64,000 nt of DNA, taken from assembly GCA_047967505.1 (NCBI GenBank), contig CM106539.1, one strand, 5' to 3'. Source of the stretch: Dipteris shenzhenensis. Lineage: Eukaryota > Polypodiophyta > Polypodiopsida > Gleicheniales. A program made the position numbers and the translations under genes. Of this stretch, positions 22,843 through 33,795 are shown piece by piece. How positions within the stretch are numbered: the first letter of the stretch is position 1; the number at the start of each line of letters is the position of its first letter. The notes below the pieces were generated by a model that was not told where the DNA came from, did not search any database, and worked only from the letters and a program-made list of their open reading frames with translations.

Positions 22843-22934
<92 letters not shown>
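22747..22934. repeat. Long CT-rich microsatellite
   Basis: Nearly 190 bp of (TC)n with CCCTCTCC interruptions near 22790-22860. It is the longest simple repeat in the window and generates spurious frames on both strands. Confidence 0.97.
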
Positions 22935-22935
<1 letters not shown>

Positions 22936-23836
22936 TCTCTGTCTCTGTCTCTCTCCCTCCAAGGTTCCAAGATTCCCCAACCTTTTTAGCCTTAGTGACT
23001 TTAAGCTAAAGAACTAGAGATCAAAAGTGAGGAGATATCAACTTGGTAGATTGGCATGTAGGATCAAGATCAAAGAATAACTTTGCACATCGCAAAGATA
23101 GTGGATCAATAGGGAGAGTTGATTGACTTCAAATTTGAATTCCAAGACCTTGAAAAAATAACAAGGAGATAGACAACAATTGATAAATATTTTTGTTTTA
23201 GAATTTCTACAAAAATCTCAATTGACAATGACAAGTTGAGATAAAGAAACATTAATCATCAATCCCAAGGAAATAATGCAAAAAGGAAAGGGCATTATTA
23301 GAGAGGATACGTAAGAGTATACACAAAAGGAGTCCATGGATATGGAGGAGGTTGGATATGGTGAGTACGGAGCTCATTACTCAAAATTCACAAAATTATA
23401 AACAATAAATATAGAAACTTGATTAGAGTCTATAAATGACTCATTAAAACCTCTAATTGATCCATCTCAAAGTTACTTGATTCTCAATTGGTAACTCCTG
23501 TGATAACTCCACATCGATTTAAGGATTCTAAGTCTCGACTTAGAGAAACCTCAAATACTTTAAAGGACCCAAAGCCATTGATTTACAATGGGGAAGAAAA
23601 GGAAGAAACAAGAATTTTATAAACATGTTCGTGCAAAAATGGCAAGATTTCTATCAACTCATTAATACCTATAAACATGTTCCTACCTTCTCTTGGAAAT
23701 AAAGTGTATAAATGGTGAACCTTAGAGAAACCAATAAGGTTCCAACGTATTAGTTGAGTTCTAACAAGATTTTCTTCAATAAGTTTTACCTAAAAGGGAA
23801 GTAGAAAGGGCATGGGGGGCTTGGAATAATTGTAAT

Positions 23837-24085
23837 ATGGGCAAAAATACTTTAGTCCAATACATTACCAATTATAGGGAGGTAGTCCTTAAGTTAAAGG
23901 GGATTTATGAGTTCCAAAAAGTAGGAGGTCATGTGAGGGGTTTAAAACAAAACTATAAGACTGAAGTAGTAAGACATTCTTCCAAACCTTTGGAGAAGCC
24001 ATCAAGTATGCCCAAATATATGATCATACAATGGGGAAATCTAGAAGTAGAGATTTGGAACAAACTGGTTTTTTCCAAGATTTAA
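23837..24085 (+). pseudogene. Gypsy-1 gag relic
   Basis: An 82-residue frame reads LVQYITNYREVVLKL, then GGHVRGLKQNYKTEVVRHSS and PSSMPKYMI. This is the helical gag pattern of plant Gypsy elements (…V.EY..EF…L…F..GL…). Gag forms the cytoplasmic particle. Upstream sequence from about 23000 gives only scattered gag-like codons. No zinc knuckle is seen after it. Confidence 0.55.
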
Positions 24086-24409
24086 TAAAATTTCCAATTA
24101 AAAAATGAACAATTGTACAAAAGTAGAGCTAAGAAACACCAAACAAAGATATCTTCTTTTAAAAAGAGAGGATTATGAGAAGGCTAGGCAATGACATATT
24201 TGCTTTAGTGTAAGTAATACTGCTTAAAGTCATTGAAAAGTACACAAAAGTAGACGTTTATCATGAGGATAGCACAAATATGTGTTGCCTTTCATCGGCA
24301 ATGCGGCATCCCACTTTTGGTTCTCATGATCTAATGAGGATGTATGGACATCTTCATTAGAAATTGCATTTGCATGAGAATCCAAGTGTCCATAAGTACA
24401 TGGTCTCTC

Positions 24410-24930
24410 TTGCAAAGATCATTGATAAGAAAGGTTGGGACACAATGATACATGTTGTAGAGGTGGACATTAAAGGCTATAAGTATGCCTTGTATTTTTA
24501 AAAAATGCAATCTCGATAGAAAAGATGTTGTTCTTGGTTGAGAATGGCTTTGTAGCCTCAAGAGATACCTTGTGGACTAGAGTTATTTAAATTACTCCAT
24601 CATATTTGAAAAACATGGTAGAGTCTTCTAGATCCAAGGGCAACATGATATATCATATACCTAATTTGCCACTTATTTGTTTGATGGAATTGGAACAAAT
24701 TCTACACCAACAAGAATGTGGGTTATATATCAATGAATGTATTTTTATTCATGACTTTATTTCTTTTGCATATTAAAGAAGTAAACTTTTACTTGATGTT
24801 GTTAAAAAGCATAAAGCTTCTTTTTGTGATTTAATGGTTTAGTTTAAAGATGTTTCCCACCCGATTTGCTTGATGGTTTACCAATTGAGAGAGAAGTAGA
24901 TCGTCAAAATAGATATATTTCTTAGATCTA
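24410..24930 (+). repeat. Dispersed repeat, copy 2, inside Gypsy-1
   Basis: Collinear with 21200-21700. It lies between the gag and RT relics, where the protease/RT linker of a Gypsy element would be. No protease motif is readable. Confidence 0.65.
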
Positions 24931-25017
24931 CCCCTATTTGTAAACCCCCTTATAGCTTAGTCAGATAGAAGAATGTGTGGTAGAGAGATAGCTGATTGAA
25001 AATGACAAATACAATCA

Positions 25018-25560
25018 AGTACATCACCTTGGTCTTTAGTAGCATTATTGGTAAATGAAAAGGATGGTACTATGCATAGCCTATGGTGGATAGATTACTG
25101 ATAAAGAAGAAGGATGGTACTATGTGTTTTGGCATGGTGCATCACCTTGGTCTTCAGTAGTATTATTGGTAAATGAAAAGGATGGTACTATGCATAGATT
25201 TCTCAGCTTATGATGGACAGATTACTGGTAAAGAAGAAGGATGGTACTATGCATTTTGGCATAGATTACCAAGCTTTAAATAGAATCATAATACAAAATA
25301 AGTATCATATGCCTGACCGTAATGAGTAAGGTTCTAAATATTTTACTAAATTTGATTTGAGATCTAGATATCTCTAAGTACAAATTAGAGAAGAGGATTC
25401 CCCAAGACATCATTTCATACTAAGTATGGGAATTATCAATTTAGAGTAATGCCATTTGGTTTAACCAATGCTGTAGAACCTTTCATGACACTTGTGAATA
25501 GCATCTTGAGGCCATATTTAGGAAAGTGCTATAGTATTCTTGAGCAATATGCTTATATAG
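25018..25560 (+). pseudogene. Gypsy-1 reverse transcriptase relic with internal tandem duplication
   Basis: RT motifs appear across frames: VNEKDGTM-like, [16 protein letters not shown], then FDLRSRY-like and QVQIREED, then [16 protein letters not shown]-like near 25430-25470. The KKDGTM segment is duplicated in tandem (about 25018-25136 and 25137-25258), so the finger region occurs twice. Multiple frameshifts are present. The catalytic YVDD box is not seen, because the relic breaks off near 25560. Confidence 0.7.
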
Positions 25561-25629
25561 AATAAAATGAGAAAAAATCATAACAATTGGCTTAGGGACT
25601 CTGCTACCACATTAAATTTACCCTTCTAA

Positions 25630-26290
25630 TAGGTCAAGTGGATATCAAACTTGCATTATTTTGGCCTTGTTTTAGCCCACCTAGCCTTCTTTCTTTAAGA
25701 TCTACTTGATTGCAAATCCATTTGGTACTTTCTTGATTAATATTCTCAAACTTAGGACCATATGAATAGTGCTGCCATGTCTTTAAAGCATACATTATCA
25801 CATACAATTCCTTATCATATGCCAAGTAATTTCATTGAGCATGATATAACTTTGCTTTCAAAAGCTACTGATCAACCCTTTTGTAAAAGTATCACCCAAG
25901 AGAAAAATCACTAGCATTTGCTTCAACCACTAATGGTTCATTGTGATCCACTACCTTTCAAATAGGAGATGTAGATATATCTTCTTTTAACATTTTAAAA
26001 CTCTTCCTTTGAGGTTTAACCCCTTAAGTTGATCCATCATTGGAGCATCTATTTTAGCATACTATTGGATGAATCTCATATAAAATCCAAACAAATCTTG
26101 GAATATCTATAATTACTCTAGGTTTGTAGGATATGGCCATTCCAATATGGCCCTTGTATTTTTGGGATCCATACAAATCTCTTCTTGGGAATAAATATGT
26201 CCCAAGTACCTCACTTATATTGCAAATAATTTACACTTGGATTCTTTAGTAAAAAGGGAGTTGTCTATAAGAAAATGATACACTTTTCTC
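25630..26290 (-). pseudogene. Gypsy RT end and RNase H, opposite strand
   Basis: On the minus strand, fragments read YLGHIYSQEEICMDPKNTRA (about 26220-26150), IFQDLFGFYMRFIQ, and a clear RNase H piece YDKELYVIMYALKTWQHYSY (about 25815-25755), followed by QESTKWI. In Gypsy elements RNase H directly follows RT. Here it fills the expected position between the + strand RT and integrase, but inverted. Confidence 0.7.
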
Positions 26291-26548
26291 AACTCTAATG
26301 GCTGATGAATTAAGTTTTACTCAATTTGAAAATGATTTCCTAGAGTCCTTAAAAGGAAAGTGTGAGTTCATGATAGTCCTAGTGTTGGACACATGGAATT
26401 CAAAAGACTTGTACATCTCAAGGTAGGTGGTCTCCTTCATCCCTTGGAGATCCCGTTTGACAAATTGGAAAGTATCTCCATGGACTTTATTATTGATTGC
26501 CTTGGACATAGAGAGGGCACAACTCTGTGTGGGTAATTGTGAATTGGT
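26290..26548 (+). pseudogene. Gypsy-1 integrase, first part
   Basis: HDSPSVGHMEFKRL near 26350-26390 is the His-His half of the integrase zinc finger. The Cys-Cys half is missing by deletion. It runs straight into GGLLHPLEIPFDK and LESISMDFIIDCLG, the start of the catalytic core. The frame is cut at 26548 by the Copia insertion and resumes at 28333. Confidence 0.8.
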
Positions 26549-26730
26549 TGAGAGATCCAACAATGAAAGTGGAATGGAAGAAAGTGAGAGAAAGGGAGAG
26601 CATGAAGAGAGAGTCACACAAGCTTTTGGTGGGTACAAAACACCCTATCTTCTACGTCATCCATATATATATATGTGTTTGAGTATTGTACATAATCGGG
26701 GTTAAGGTATAGTGGCCTTTAACCCCCAGA
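26549..26730 (-). repeat. Copia-1 3' LTR
   Basis: It matches 28151-28332 along its length: TGAGAGATC near the left end, an ATATATAT stretch near 26665 and GGTTAAGGTATAGTGGCCTT near the right end. The outer CA reads GA here, a point mutation at 26729. Confidence 0.9.
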
Positions 26731-26866
26731 ACCTCCCAGTTAAAGGCCAATGTGCCTTTAAGGGAGAACAACCAATGAGCATACTATCCAATGCCCATCA
26801 ATACATGACAATACTCAAACTGCTGACTAGGTAGACTCTTTGTCAGCATATCTATAGGGTTATAAT

Positions 26867-27480
26867 CTATATGAACCTTGACAAGCTCTGTACCTTCCTG
26901 ATAAAATGGTACCTAACCTTAATGTGTTTGGTCTTTGCATGAAAGACCGGATTCTGTGCTACTTGAATAGCACTCATGGAATCACTATGCAATGCTAGTA
27001 CACTTGTATGAATCCCCAAATCTCTCACTAGTCGATCAAGCCATATAGCCTCCTTGCAACAACCCTCTGTGGTTGCAAGATACTCGGCCTCTGTGGTAGA
27101 CAAAGCAATGCACTTCTGTGTACGAGACATCCATGACACTACACCACCTACAAACGTGAACACATAACCAGAAGTGGATCTCTTGCTATCCACATGCCTT
27201 GCATAGTCTGAATTTGTGTACCCAAATACACGCATATCTCCTCTACCAAAGCAGATGCACACCTCCTTGGTACCCTTCATGTACCTCATGATGCACTTAA
27301 CTGCTTTCTTGGATTAGCCATATACCGGCTAACAACTCTCATTGCAAGTGCAATGTCCGGTCTAGTAGCTATCATAGCATACATAAGACTCCCAATCACT
27401 GATGCATAAGAAACCGTGGCCATCATGGCCCTCTCCTCATCTGATTTAGGACCATTTGCCTAACTCAGTTTCTCTCGATT
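26867..27480 (-). pseudogene. Copia-1 RT end and RNase H
   Basis: RNase H degrades the RNA strand during reverse transcription. A 140-residue open piece (27289-26867) carries RSTSGYVFTF, VSWMSRTQKCIALSTTEAEY, KEAIWLDRLVRDL, HSDSMSAIQVAQNP and HAKTKHIKVRYHFIR, the full Copia RNase H pattern. The preceding RT tail (YASVIGSLMYAMIATRPDIA, about 27410-27350) is joined after a frameshift near 27300. Everything upstream in pol is deleted. Confidence 0.88.
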
Positions 27481-28137
27481 CTTCACGGAATGGCAAGTAG
27501 CTTTGTAGACATATGTTTCAAGCAGTCTCGGATCCAATGGTACATACAACTCTGCAAATAGAGGCCCAAATGTTGAGTTTCCACTCATACAGGAAATCAT
27601 GGAATGAAGACATTGGAGTAGACATACCTTCACTACAGCTTCAGAACTTCATGGAATTGAATGTAGCTTCACATGTAGAAGTTTTGGGCTTCTCTAAATC
27701 CACTGGGAGTGTTTGAACTGCAAATGGTGGCCTGGATATGGAGATCCAACACACGAAATCCATGCAGGAAATTAAATTTCGTCACTTTTTGTAGGAGCTG
27801 TAACTTTTGACTGAAAACTTGGATGACAGAGATGTAAAAACAAAAACTGAAGTACTCAAAGTCTTCTACAACTTTGCTTCAGATTTCAAGGCAAGATTCA
27901 GAATCTAGAGAAATATATCTTTATCACAATACTCTTAGGTCTAAAATAGACTGTCTTTTTGCCTCCAAAACCACCTGATGGCTTGCAAAAACCACTGAGA
28001 ACTTTCCAAAGGTTTCTACAAGGTCTTGGCACATAAGGATGCAGGTAAAGACACCCAACAAAGTTTCTCCTTCCTCCCATAGAGCTGTAGTAGCTAACTT
28101 CGGGCTCCAGGCTCACACCCGAGCTAGAACACCCGTG

Positions 28138-28149
28138 CTTTGATACCAG
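28138..28149 (-). other. Copia-1 primer-binding site
   Basis: Read on the minus strand, the sequence is TGGTATCAAAGC, one mismatch from TGGTATCAGAGC, the complement of initiator methionine tRNA used by plant Copia elements. It sits one base inside the 5' LTR. Confidence 0.85.
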
Positions 28150-28150
28150 T

Positions 28151-28332
28151 TGAGAGATCTCAACAACGGAAGCAGAATGAAAGAAGGTGAGAGAAAGGGA
28201 GATCCAGAAGAGAGACTCACCCAAGTTTTTGGTGAGTGCAGAACACCGTAATGTTCTATGTCATCCATATATATATGTGTTTGATTACTATACATAATCG
28301 GGGTTAAGGTATAGTGGCCTTTAACCCCCACA
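28151..28332 (-). repeat. Copia-1 5' LTR
   Basis: On the minus strand it runs TGTGGGGGTTAAAGG…GATCTCTCA. It retains both TG and CA termini, and the partner is at 26549-26730. Confidence 0.9.
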
Positions 28333-29130
28333 TTGGTTAATAAGATGGTTCATTTTATTACAAGTGATAAAGAGGTTTACACTACTAATTGGAAATAGTA
28401 TTTGCCCACATTAGGATTTGCATAGAGTAGTGCTGAGAATTCAACTACATATTTTAGTCCATTAATGATGATCTATGGATTTAAACCTAGAGCCTCAGTT
28501 GCAATGGGACTAAAAAAAAAGATAAGATTCAAAAAATCAAGGAATTTCTTGCAAATATGAATCAAATGCTTGAATTAGCTAAAGACAATATTAGAAACAC
28601 TCAAGATAGAGCAATAAATTATACAAACCCACATCATAGAAAGTTAAAGTTTGATGAAAATGAGAAAATCTATTATAGAGTGCCAGAATCTTCAGAAACC
28701 ACTTAGATGGGTAAATGTCCAAACTGTCTCCTACTCTACATCCTTTTAGTAAGGCTAACTTGTTGCAGGTTCTCCAATTCTCTTAAATAGATGGTACATC
28801 TACTTTTTCATGTAAATAGGGTAAAAGGAAGTTATAAGATGATGACATCCCATTGAAAATGAAATCCTAGTTGAACTTATTGAGTCTACATCTTTACCAC
28901 ATGAAAATAAATAATTATAGATAGACAAATAAAAAAGAACAAGACATACAACATATCAAGAATGTCTAAGTACTATGCTTTGTAGGCATATCCTCAAATG
29001 GAATAGAGGAGAAGCTGGTGGACTTTTGTCTATCATCAAGAAAGGGAGAGGAATTAAGTGGAAGGATAGACCAAAACAGAGTTCAACATGGAGGTTTCTC
29101 ATTTTTATTTTTGAGGATGTAAACCATTCT
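28333..29130 (+). pseudogene. Gypsy-1 integrase, second part and C-terminal tail
   Basis: After the second TTGGT the integrase resumes as NKMVHFITSDKEVYT, then FAYNSAENSTT-like, GFKPRASVAM, EFLANMNQMLELAKDNIR and KLKFDENEKIYYRVP. The region DRQIKKNKTY to GRGIKWKDRPK (about 28915-29075) resembles the chromodomain-type tail of plant Gypsy chromoviruses. Stops are scattered through it. Confidence 0.7.
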
Positions 29131-29131
29131 T

Positions 29132-29530
29132 AAGGGGAAGGGAATGTTACATCAGCCATAATTGCATAAGCTTATGGCTTAGATATGGTGAGGTGAGAAA
29201 CTAGAGGACTTGATAGTCGTTATAGAATTGAGGGCTAAGATCTAGGGGTATACTTATGTCTGGCACTAATTAAAGTGTATTAGAAGAACTTTGAGAGGGT
29301 TATCGAGGTAAGGTCCTTTGTAGGAAATGTTGCACCATGGGAAGAGTCCAATTGTGAGCAATGGGAAAGGGGGAGGATTCTAGAGGGAGCTCAAGAAAGG
29401 AGGTTTCAAGAAAAGATCCTAATGGATGAAGGAGAGATCATGAAAAAGGATCCAAGGCTTTGTGGTTAGCTAGATGATAACTCTCTTACCTTGTTTATGT
29501 TTCACAAATCAAGGGAGTTCATAAGCTCAT
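29132..29530 (+). repeat. Gypsy-1 polypurine tract and 3' LTR
   Basis: AAGGGGAAGGGAA precedes TGTTACATCAGCC at 29145. The segment GGCTAAGATCTAGGGGTAT…AAGGTCCTTTGTAGGAAATG…GCACCATGGGA matches the opposite-strand LTR at 29540-29927. The LTR's inner end is not defined. Confidence 0.7.
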
Positions 29531-29539
29531 CATACCCTG

Positions 29540-29940
29540 TAAGGATAATGTGTTAGAAAGAAATAACTACATAGAGTAATCTCTTTGCAATACCACCAAG
29601 GTCATGGGTTTCAAAGAACAATGTTCTTTAGTGCATGTGAACTCATCAACTTCCCTCTTATAAGAATTTTCTTTAATAGATCTCTCTCTACAACTTGCCT
29701 AGTGCTTGCCAATTGGCTTACTCTTGCCTTCATCCCATGGTGCCATGTGTTCTACAAAGGACCTTTTCATGTTATCCCTCTCATGTCCTACATATGTGCC
29801 CTTTCAATAGTGCCTAGGCATACCAATACCTCTAGGTCTTAGCCTTTATTCTATAAGCATTGTTAAGCCCTCTTGGTTTCCCCCATAATATTTGTGTATT
29901 AATATTATAATTGACATAGCATTCCCTTCCCCTTAATAAA
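29540..29940 (-). repeat. Gypsy-2 3' LTR with polypurine tract, opposite orientation
   Basis: On the minus strand AAGGGGAAGGGAATG (about 29940-29925) starts the LTR. It contains GGCTAAGACCTAGAGGTATT and GGTCCTTTGTAGAACACATG, matching the Gypsy-1 LTR. The two elements therefore end LTR to LTR. Confidence 0.7.
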
Positions 29941-30917
29941 TGTTTATGTCCTTGAAACCAAAATTGTGAAACATCTTTTGGAGATTGCTTACCCTTTCCC
30001 ATGTTGAATGCTCGTTAGTTATATCATTCCAATTAACTAGACATTCTTGATATATCATATGTCTTGCTCTTTTTTCTTGTCTATCTTTTTTCTAATTTTA
30101 TGTGGTAAAGATGTAGATTCAATGAGTTCAACTAGGACTTTAAGAATGTTCTCCAATTCCCCTTTAATTCTCTTAAGTATTAGGAATAGTCCACAATACC
30201 TAAGAGATGGCTGTGGGCCTTTACCATTTTTAGAGTTCATGAAGATTTTGGCACCTTAAGATATACTTTATTTTTTTTTTTAATTCCAACTTTTTATGAT
30301 GTGGCTTGCATAAATTCTTGCTCTATATTGGTCTTTCTAATTCTATCCTTGATAGCTTATGAATTTTATTCATATATTCCAAAAAAAATTAGCCTTAGCT
30401 TTTTTGAGTCCCACCACCACAATTGGAGAACTATGTTGAAATCTATACATCATCATGAATATTCAATGGACTAAAAACTATTGTTGAATGCTTAGCACTG
30501 TTATATGCAAATTCAAATATGGGTACAAAGGATTCCCAATTAGTTTGTATTTTATTCACATGCTTGAAGTAAACCCTGACATGATATGATTGGTCCTTTT
30601 AGTTTGACTACCACTCTGTGGATGATCTGTAGTGCTCATATTCAAAGTAGTTTCCAACCTTCTAAAAACAACTCTCCAAAAATGAGTCATAATTATTACA
30701 TTTGCTATCTTGATCACTAATAATACTGATTCGTATCCCATAAATATGCTCCACGAATAGATTTGCTAATTCAAGAGTTTAACCTCTTCATTGGCTACGA
30801 TAAATTGATCCATGGGAACCCACATAGACTCATGCCCCCTCTATGTCCTAGGTAGTTCAATGCTAAAATCCATGGAGATACTTTCCCATTTTCCAAATAG
30901 GATCTCCAAAGTATTGT
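29940..30917 (-). pseudogene. Gypsy-2 integrase relic
   Basis: On the minus strand, KWESISMDFSIELPRT near 30900-30850 begins the integrase core. LELANLFVEHIYGI follows, and then HFWRVVFRRLETTLNMSTTD HPQ near 30690-30610, the catalytic-core region before the usual D.QTE motif. It is a sister copy of the Gypsy-1 family by its LTR. It is truncated upstream at about 30917, where a palindromic repeat begins. Confidence 0.75.
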
Positions 30918-30935
30918 TATTGCACCATCCCATAA

Positions 30936-31180
30936 GGGGATAGGGTCAATCCCCAACCCTAACTATAAGGGGTTCATGTATCCCTATAATTTTTTGTTTG
31001 TTTGCACACAAACACTATAATGTATTGAACATAAAGATGAATATATACATGAACCCCTTATAGTTAGGGTTAGGGTCAAATCCCTAACCCTATAATTATA
31101 AAGGCTTCATGTATATATTCATCTTTATGTTCAACACATTATAGTGTTTGTATGTAAACACACAAAAAAACAAAATTTGG
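30936..31180. repeat. Foldback repeat of LTR-like ends
   Basis: The arm at about 30987-31067 (…CACACAAACACTATAATGTA…GAACCCCTTATAGTTAGGG) is the reverse complement of about 31080-31178 (CCCTAACCC…CATTATAGTGTTTGTATG). Both resemble 47405-47480, which contains CCCTAACCCTAACCCTAAGG followed by TGTTCATGTTCAATACAAC. It appears to be two inverted pieces of one repeat family rather than a single hairpin element. Confidence 0.7.
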
Positions 31181-32030
31181 ATGATGTGGATAGAGCAAGT
31201 TGTGCCTTGTAAGAACAATCCCTTGCCATGAAGATCTTTTCTCAACTAGTATCAAAGTCTAGTAGAAAAAGAAGTTAGAATATGTATACATACATTCACT
31301 ACATCGTACGTGTTGGACTATTAATTGATTGTGTTAAAATTCTTGTATAGATTTACAACAACAATAAGTTTCTATTGTGTTTGAAAGATAAGGACTATAA
31401 GTAGTAGTTTTTTAAATGGATTTATGAAATTGAATAAGAAATTATACAATAAAGATGCCAAAAATTAGAGGGCAATTATCGGCTCCCAATAATCCTTTTC
31501 CCTATGCGAGAGAGATATTCCTCTTAGTTTAATTTCATGAACGTTATTCTTCTTGTGAGATTTCTTTTCTTCCAAATCAATCAAAGAGAGAGAAAGAGAG
31601 AGAGAGAGATTGTAGCAGACTCATCATCCATTTCATTTTGAGGGAGAGAGAGAATCTATTCTACTCCATTCTATGACTAAGAGACTTTTCTAGCCCCTAC
31701 ATTACCTTATTTTGTCGAGCAACAAGACGAACTCAAAGGACTCCACCTATCAGGCCAATAATGTAGACTTGCGAAAGCAGAAGTTCGACTAGATGACTGC
31801 AGACTACATATGATTCAACACACATACATTGTGACCTACAACTATAGAGGTGACTTCATAAGCAAGAGCCAATAGCCAATCAAACTTAATTGAGAACATA
31901 GCGGATCCAACTAGGCCAGCCAACAACAAAACCAACAACGACAAGGGAGATGCATTCAAGCAACTAAGCCACTCAAGCTTTAAACACTATGACTCCTATG
32001 ACTGGCACCAATCTATGTTGACCAAAGGCA
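31181..32030. other. No gene recognised
   Basis: AT-rich sequence with a short GA tract (31585-31608). Its counterpart beyond the right arm, if any, lies outside the window. Confidence 0.5.
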
Positions 32031-33375
32031 TGACAACAACAACATAGTTCTAAGGCAAGGTGATGCAAAGGCAAGTAGCTCCAAGTAGAGAACCCAAAGC
32101 AGCAAGCAATCGAAAACCTATAGCTACAACAAAAGGCTTCATCAACGTCAATAAATTTCTAGGCAGACCTTAGCGATGACTGACAACAACTCCACATAAA
32201 GTTCAACAGCCGACCAAGTGCATAGTAGCATCACAGAGTTAAGCAATAGCCTAGATGAAAGTCCCGATGGTAGACGCAAGTAAGAAACTAGGCAAGTGCA
32301 AAGATAGAAGCCAGTAGCAACTAAACAATGCAAAATCACCTCTAGATGCATCATCGTTGTCACCTCTACACATCTCCACAGCTTCATAAACTCAACCCTA
32401 GGTACACGTGGCAAATAGGTTTTCAAGATAGGGTTGGGACTCATGGTTTGGTCAGTGATTTGCCTTTTTTTAGATTAGAGTGGCAAATAGAGTTAGTGGA
32501 GGAGAAAGATGAACCCAGAGTCACCATATTGCCACATGGCAGACTTATACAAAGTGCAACATCATTGCACAATCAATGGTCTAGTCAACAAACATGTGTC
32601 AAATCCATGTGAGCATTTACACCTCAGATTACCATGTCATTAGTGACACCTTAGCATGCATAGTCAACATATAGCAACCCCCTGCTAAGCACACTTTTCT
32701 ATTCTACATGTGACCTCCCACTGCAACATCATCAATTAGACCCCTATTCTTGATCAAAACTTCAACAAGCCATAGCTTTCAATCCAGGAAGAATTTTCCC
32801 ATCATCAAAAAATGAAAAATGATCTTCTTTTTAGCTCTAAGAGCTCATCTAGTCAAAACCATTGTATGCAACTAGACACTTCCAATATTGAAAGAAATTG
32901 ATTGGTAAGACCCTCGTAAGACCTTTGCAAAAAATGACAAAGCAAATAATGAATGCACAAATCGCTATCATAAGCATTGCAAAAAGCACAAGTTCTTGAG
33001 ATGACCATAGCAAATAACATGGCATCCACACATAAATAATTAATGGCACATGAAGGAAAAAACATCATGCATCAAGCTTCATCAAGCAAAGAGAAAAATG
33101 ACAACAATGAGAAAATCTATTAAGAAGCAGACTTTGCCACCTTTAGCCCATGGTTTTTAAAGGTCACCAAATGAGTAGGCCTTGGTTTTCGGGTATCGAC
33201 CTGACCACTTGAGAGTAGCTATGTAAGCACCCATGGTTGGTATTGATCATGTTGTAATACCACACTTGACCACCTTAAGTAGCAAGTATGCACTAAGGGG
33301 AGGTGTTGGACTTTTGTAAACTCACATCTAACCACCTTGTAGTAGCCAATGCATCATGGCACCAAGGGGAGGTTT

Positions 33376-33795
33376 TGAGAGATATGGTGCCATGTGCACA
33401 TAGTTAGAGGCAAAGGTATGAGATAAGGTATGTGTTGTGTGAATCAAAGTAGCCACCCAAGAACGTGGACTACACGAGAAGATGATGTGGATCAAGGGTT
33501 ACCACTAGGAGAGATGTGGATCAGAGGATACCACATTTGTTGACTATTATAAAGGCTCTCTCTCTATAAGAAGCATCTATTGTATTGTTGATAAGGAAAT
33601 TTGGAATACATTGACTTGAGTGTTCCTATGTCTGCTATGGAGCTTTCTCTATGGTTTGATCCCCCTTGATCTATTTGTTAATTCTGCATAGCACTAGGAG
33701 AGCACGATTTGCATTTTAACATGTGTTGTATCATGTGCATACAACAATGCTCTATGAATACAAGTGATGGGAGTACTCACTTACTCTCTCTCTCA
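33376..33795 (+). repeat. Candidate LTR in the left arm
   Basis: It starts TGAGAGATATGG after the purine run AAGGGGAGG and ends TCTCTCTCA, giving inverted ends. A TATAAA-type box lies near 33547-33553. The matching sequence in the right arm is the one split by the CACTA-like element. No coding domain of its parent element was recognised in the 1.3 kb before it. Confidence 0.4.

Larger units (their letters stand above)
26549..28332 (-). mobile_element. Copia-1, deleted Copia element nested in Gypsy-1
   Basis: This 1784-bp element has matching 182-bp LTRs, a primer site and part of pol. It is flanked by perfect TTGGT target duplications (26544-26548 and 28333-28337). Removing the insert and one TTGGT rejoins the Gypsy integrase frame through NKMVHFI, which confirms the insertion. 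Gag, protease, integrase and most of RT are absent, so it moved or was copied as a deletion derivative, or was deleted afterwards. Confidence 0.92.
23000..29530 (+). mobile_element. Gypsy-1, decayed Ty3/Gypsy retrotransposon
   Basis: On the + strand, gag-like (23837-24085), a pre-RT segment (24410-24930), RT (25018-25560), integrase (26290-26548 and 28333-29130), a polypurine tract (29132-29144) and the 3' LTR (from 29145) appear in normal order. A minus-strand RT/RNase H segment (25630-26290) interrupts the order. A Copia element sits inside the integrase. All coding parts are frameshifted or stopped. The 5' LTR was not found. Confidence 0.75.

Noticed and set aside
22674-23017. Frames of about 95-101 residues on both strands
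   Set aside because: They translate the (TC)n tract into Leu-Ser or Arg-Glu repeats. No protein signal is present.
32148-32612. Frames of 98 (-) and 88 (+) residues, both conserved in the right arm
   Set aside because: Both strands stay open because the arms are only 2-3 percent diverged here. There is no recognised domain, so conservation reflects recent duplication.
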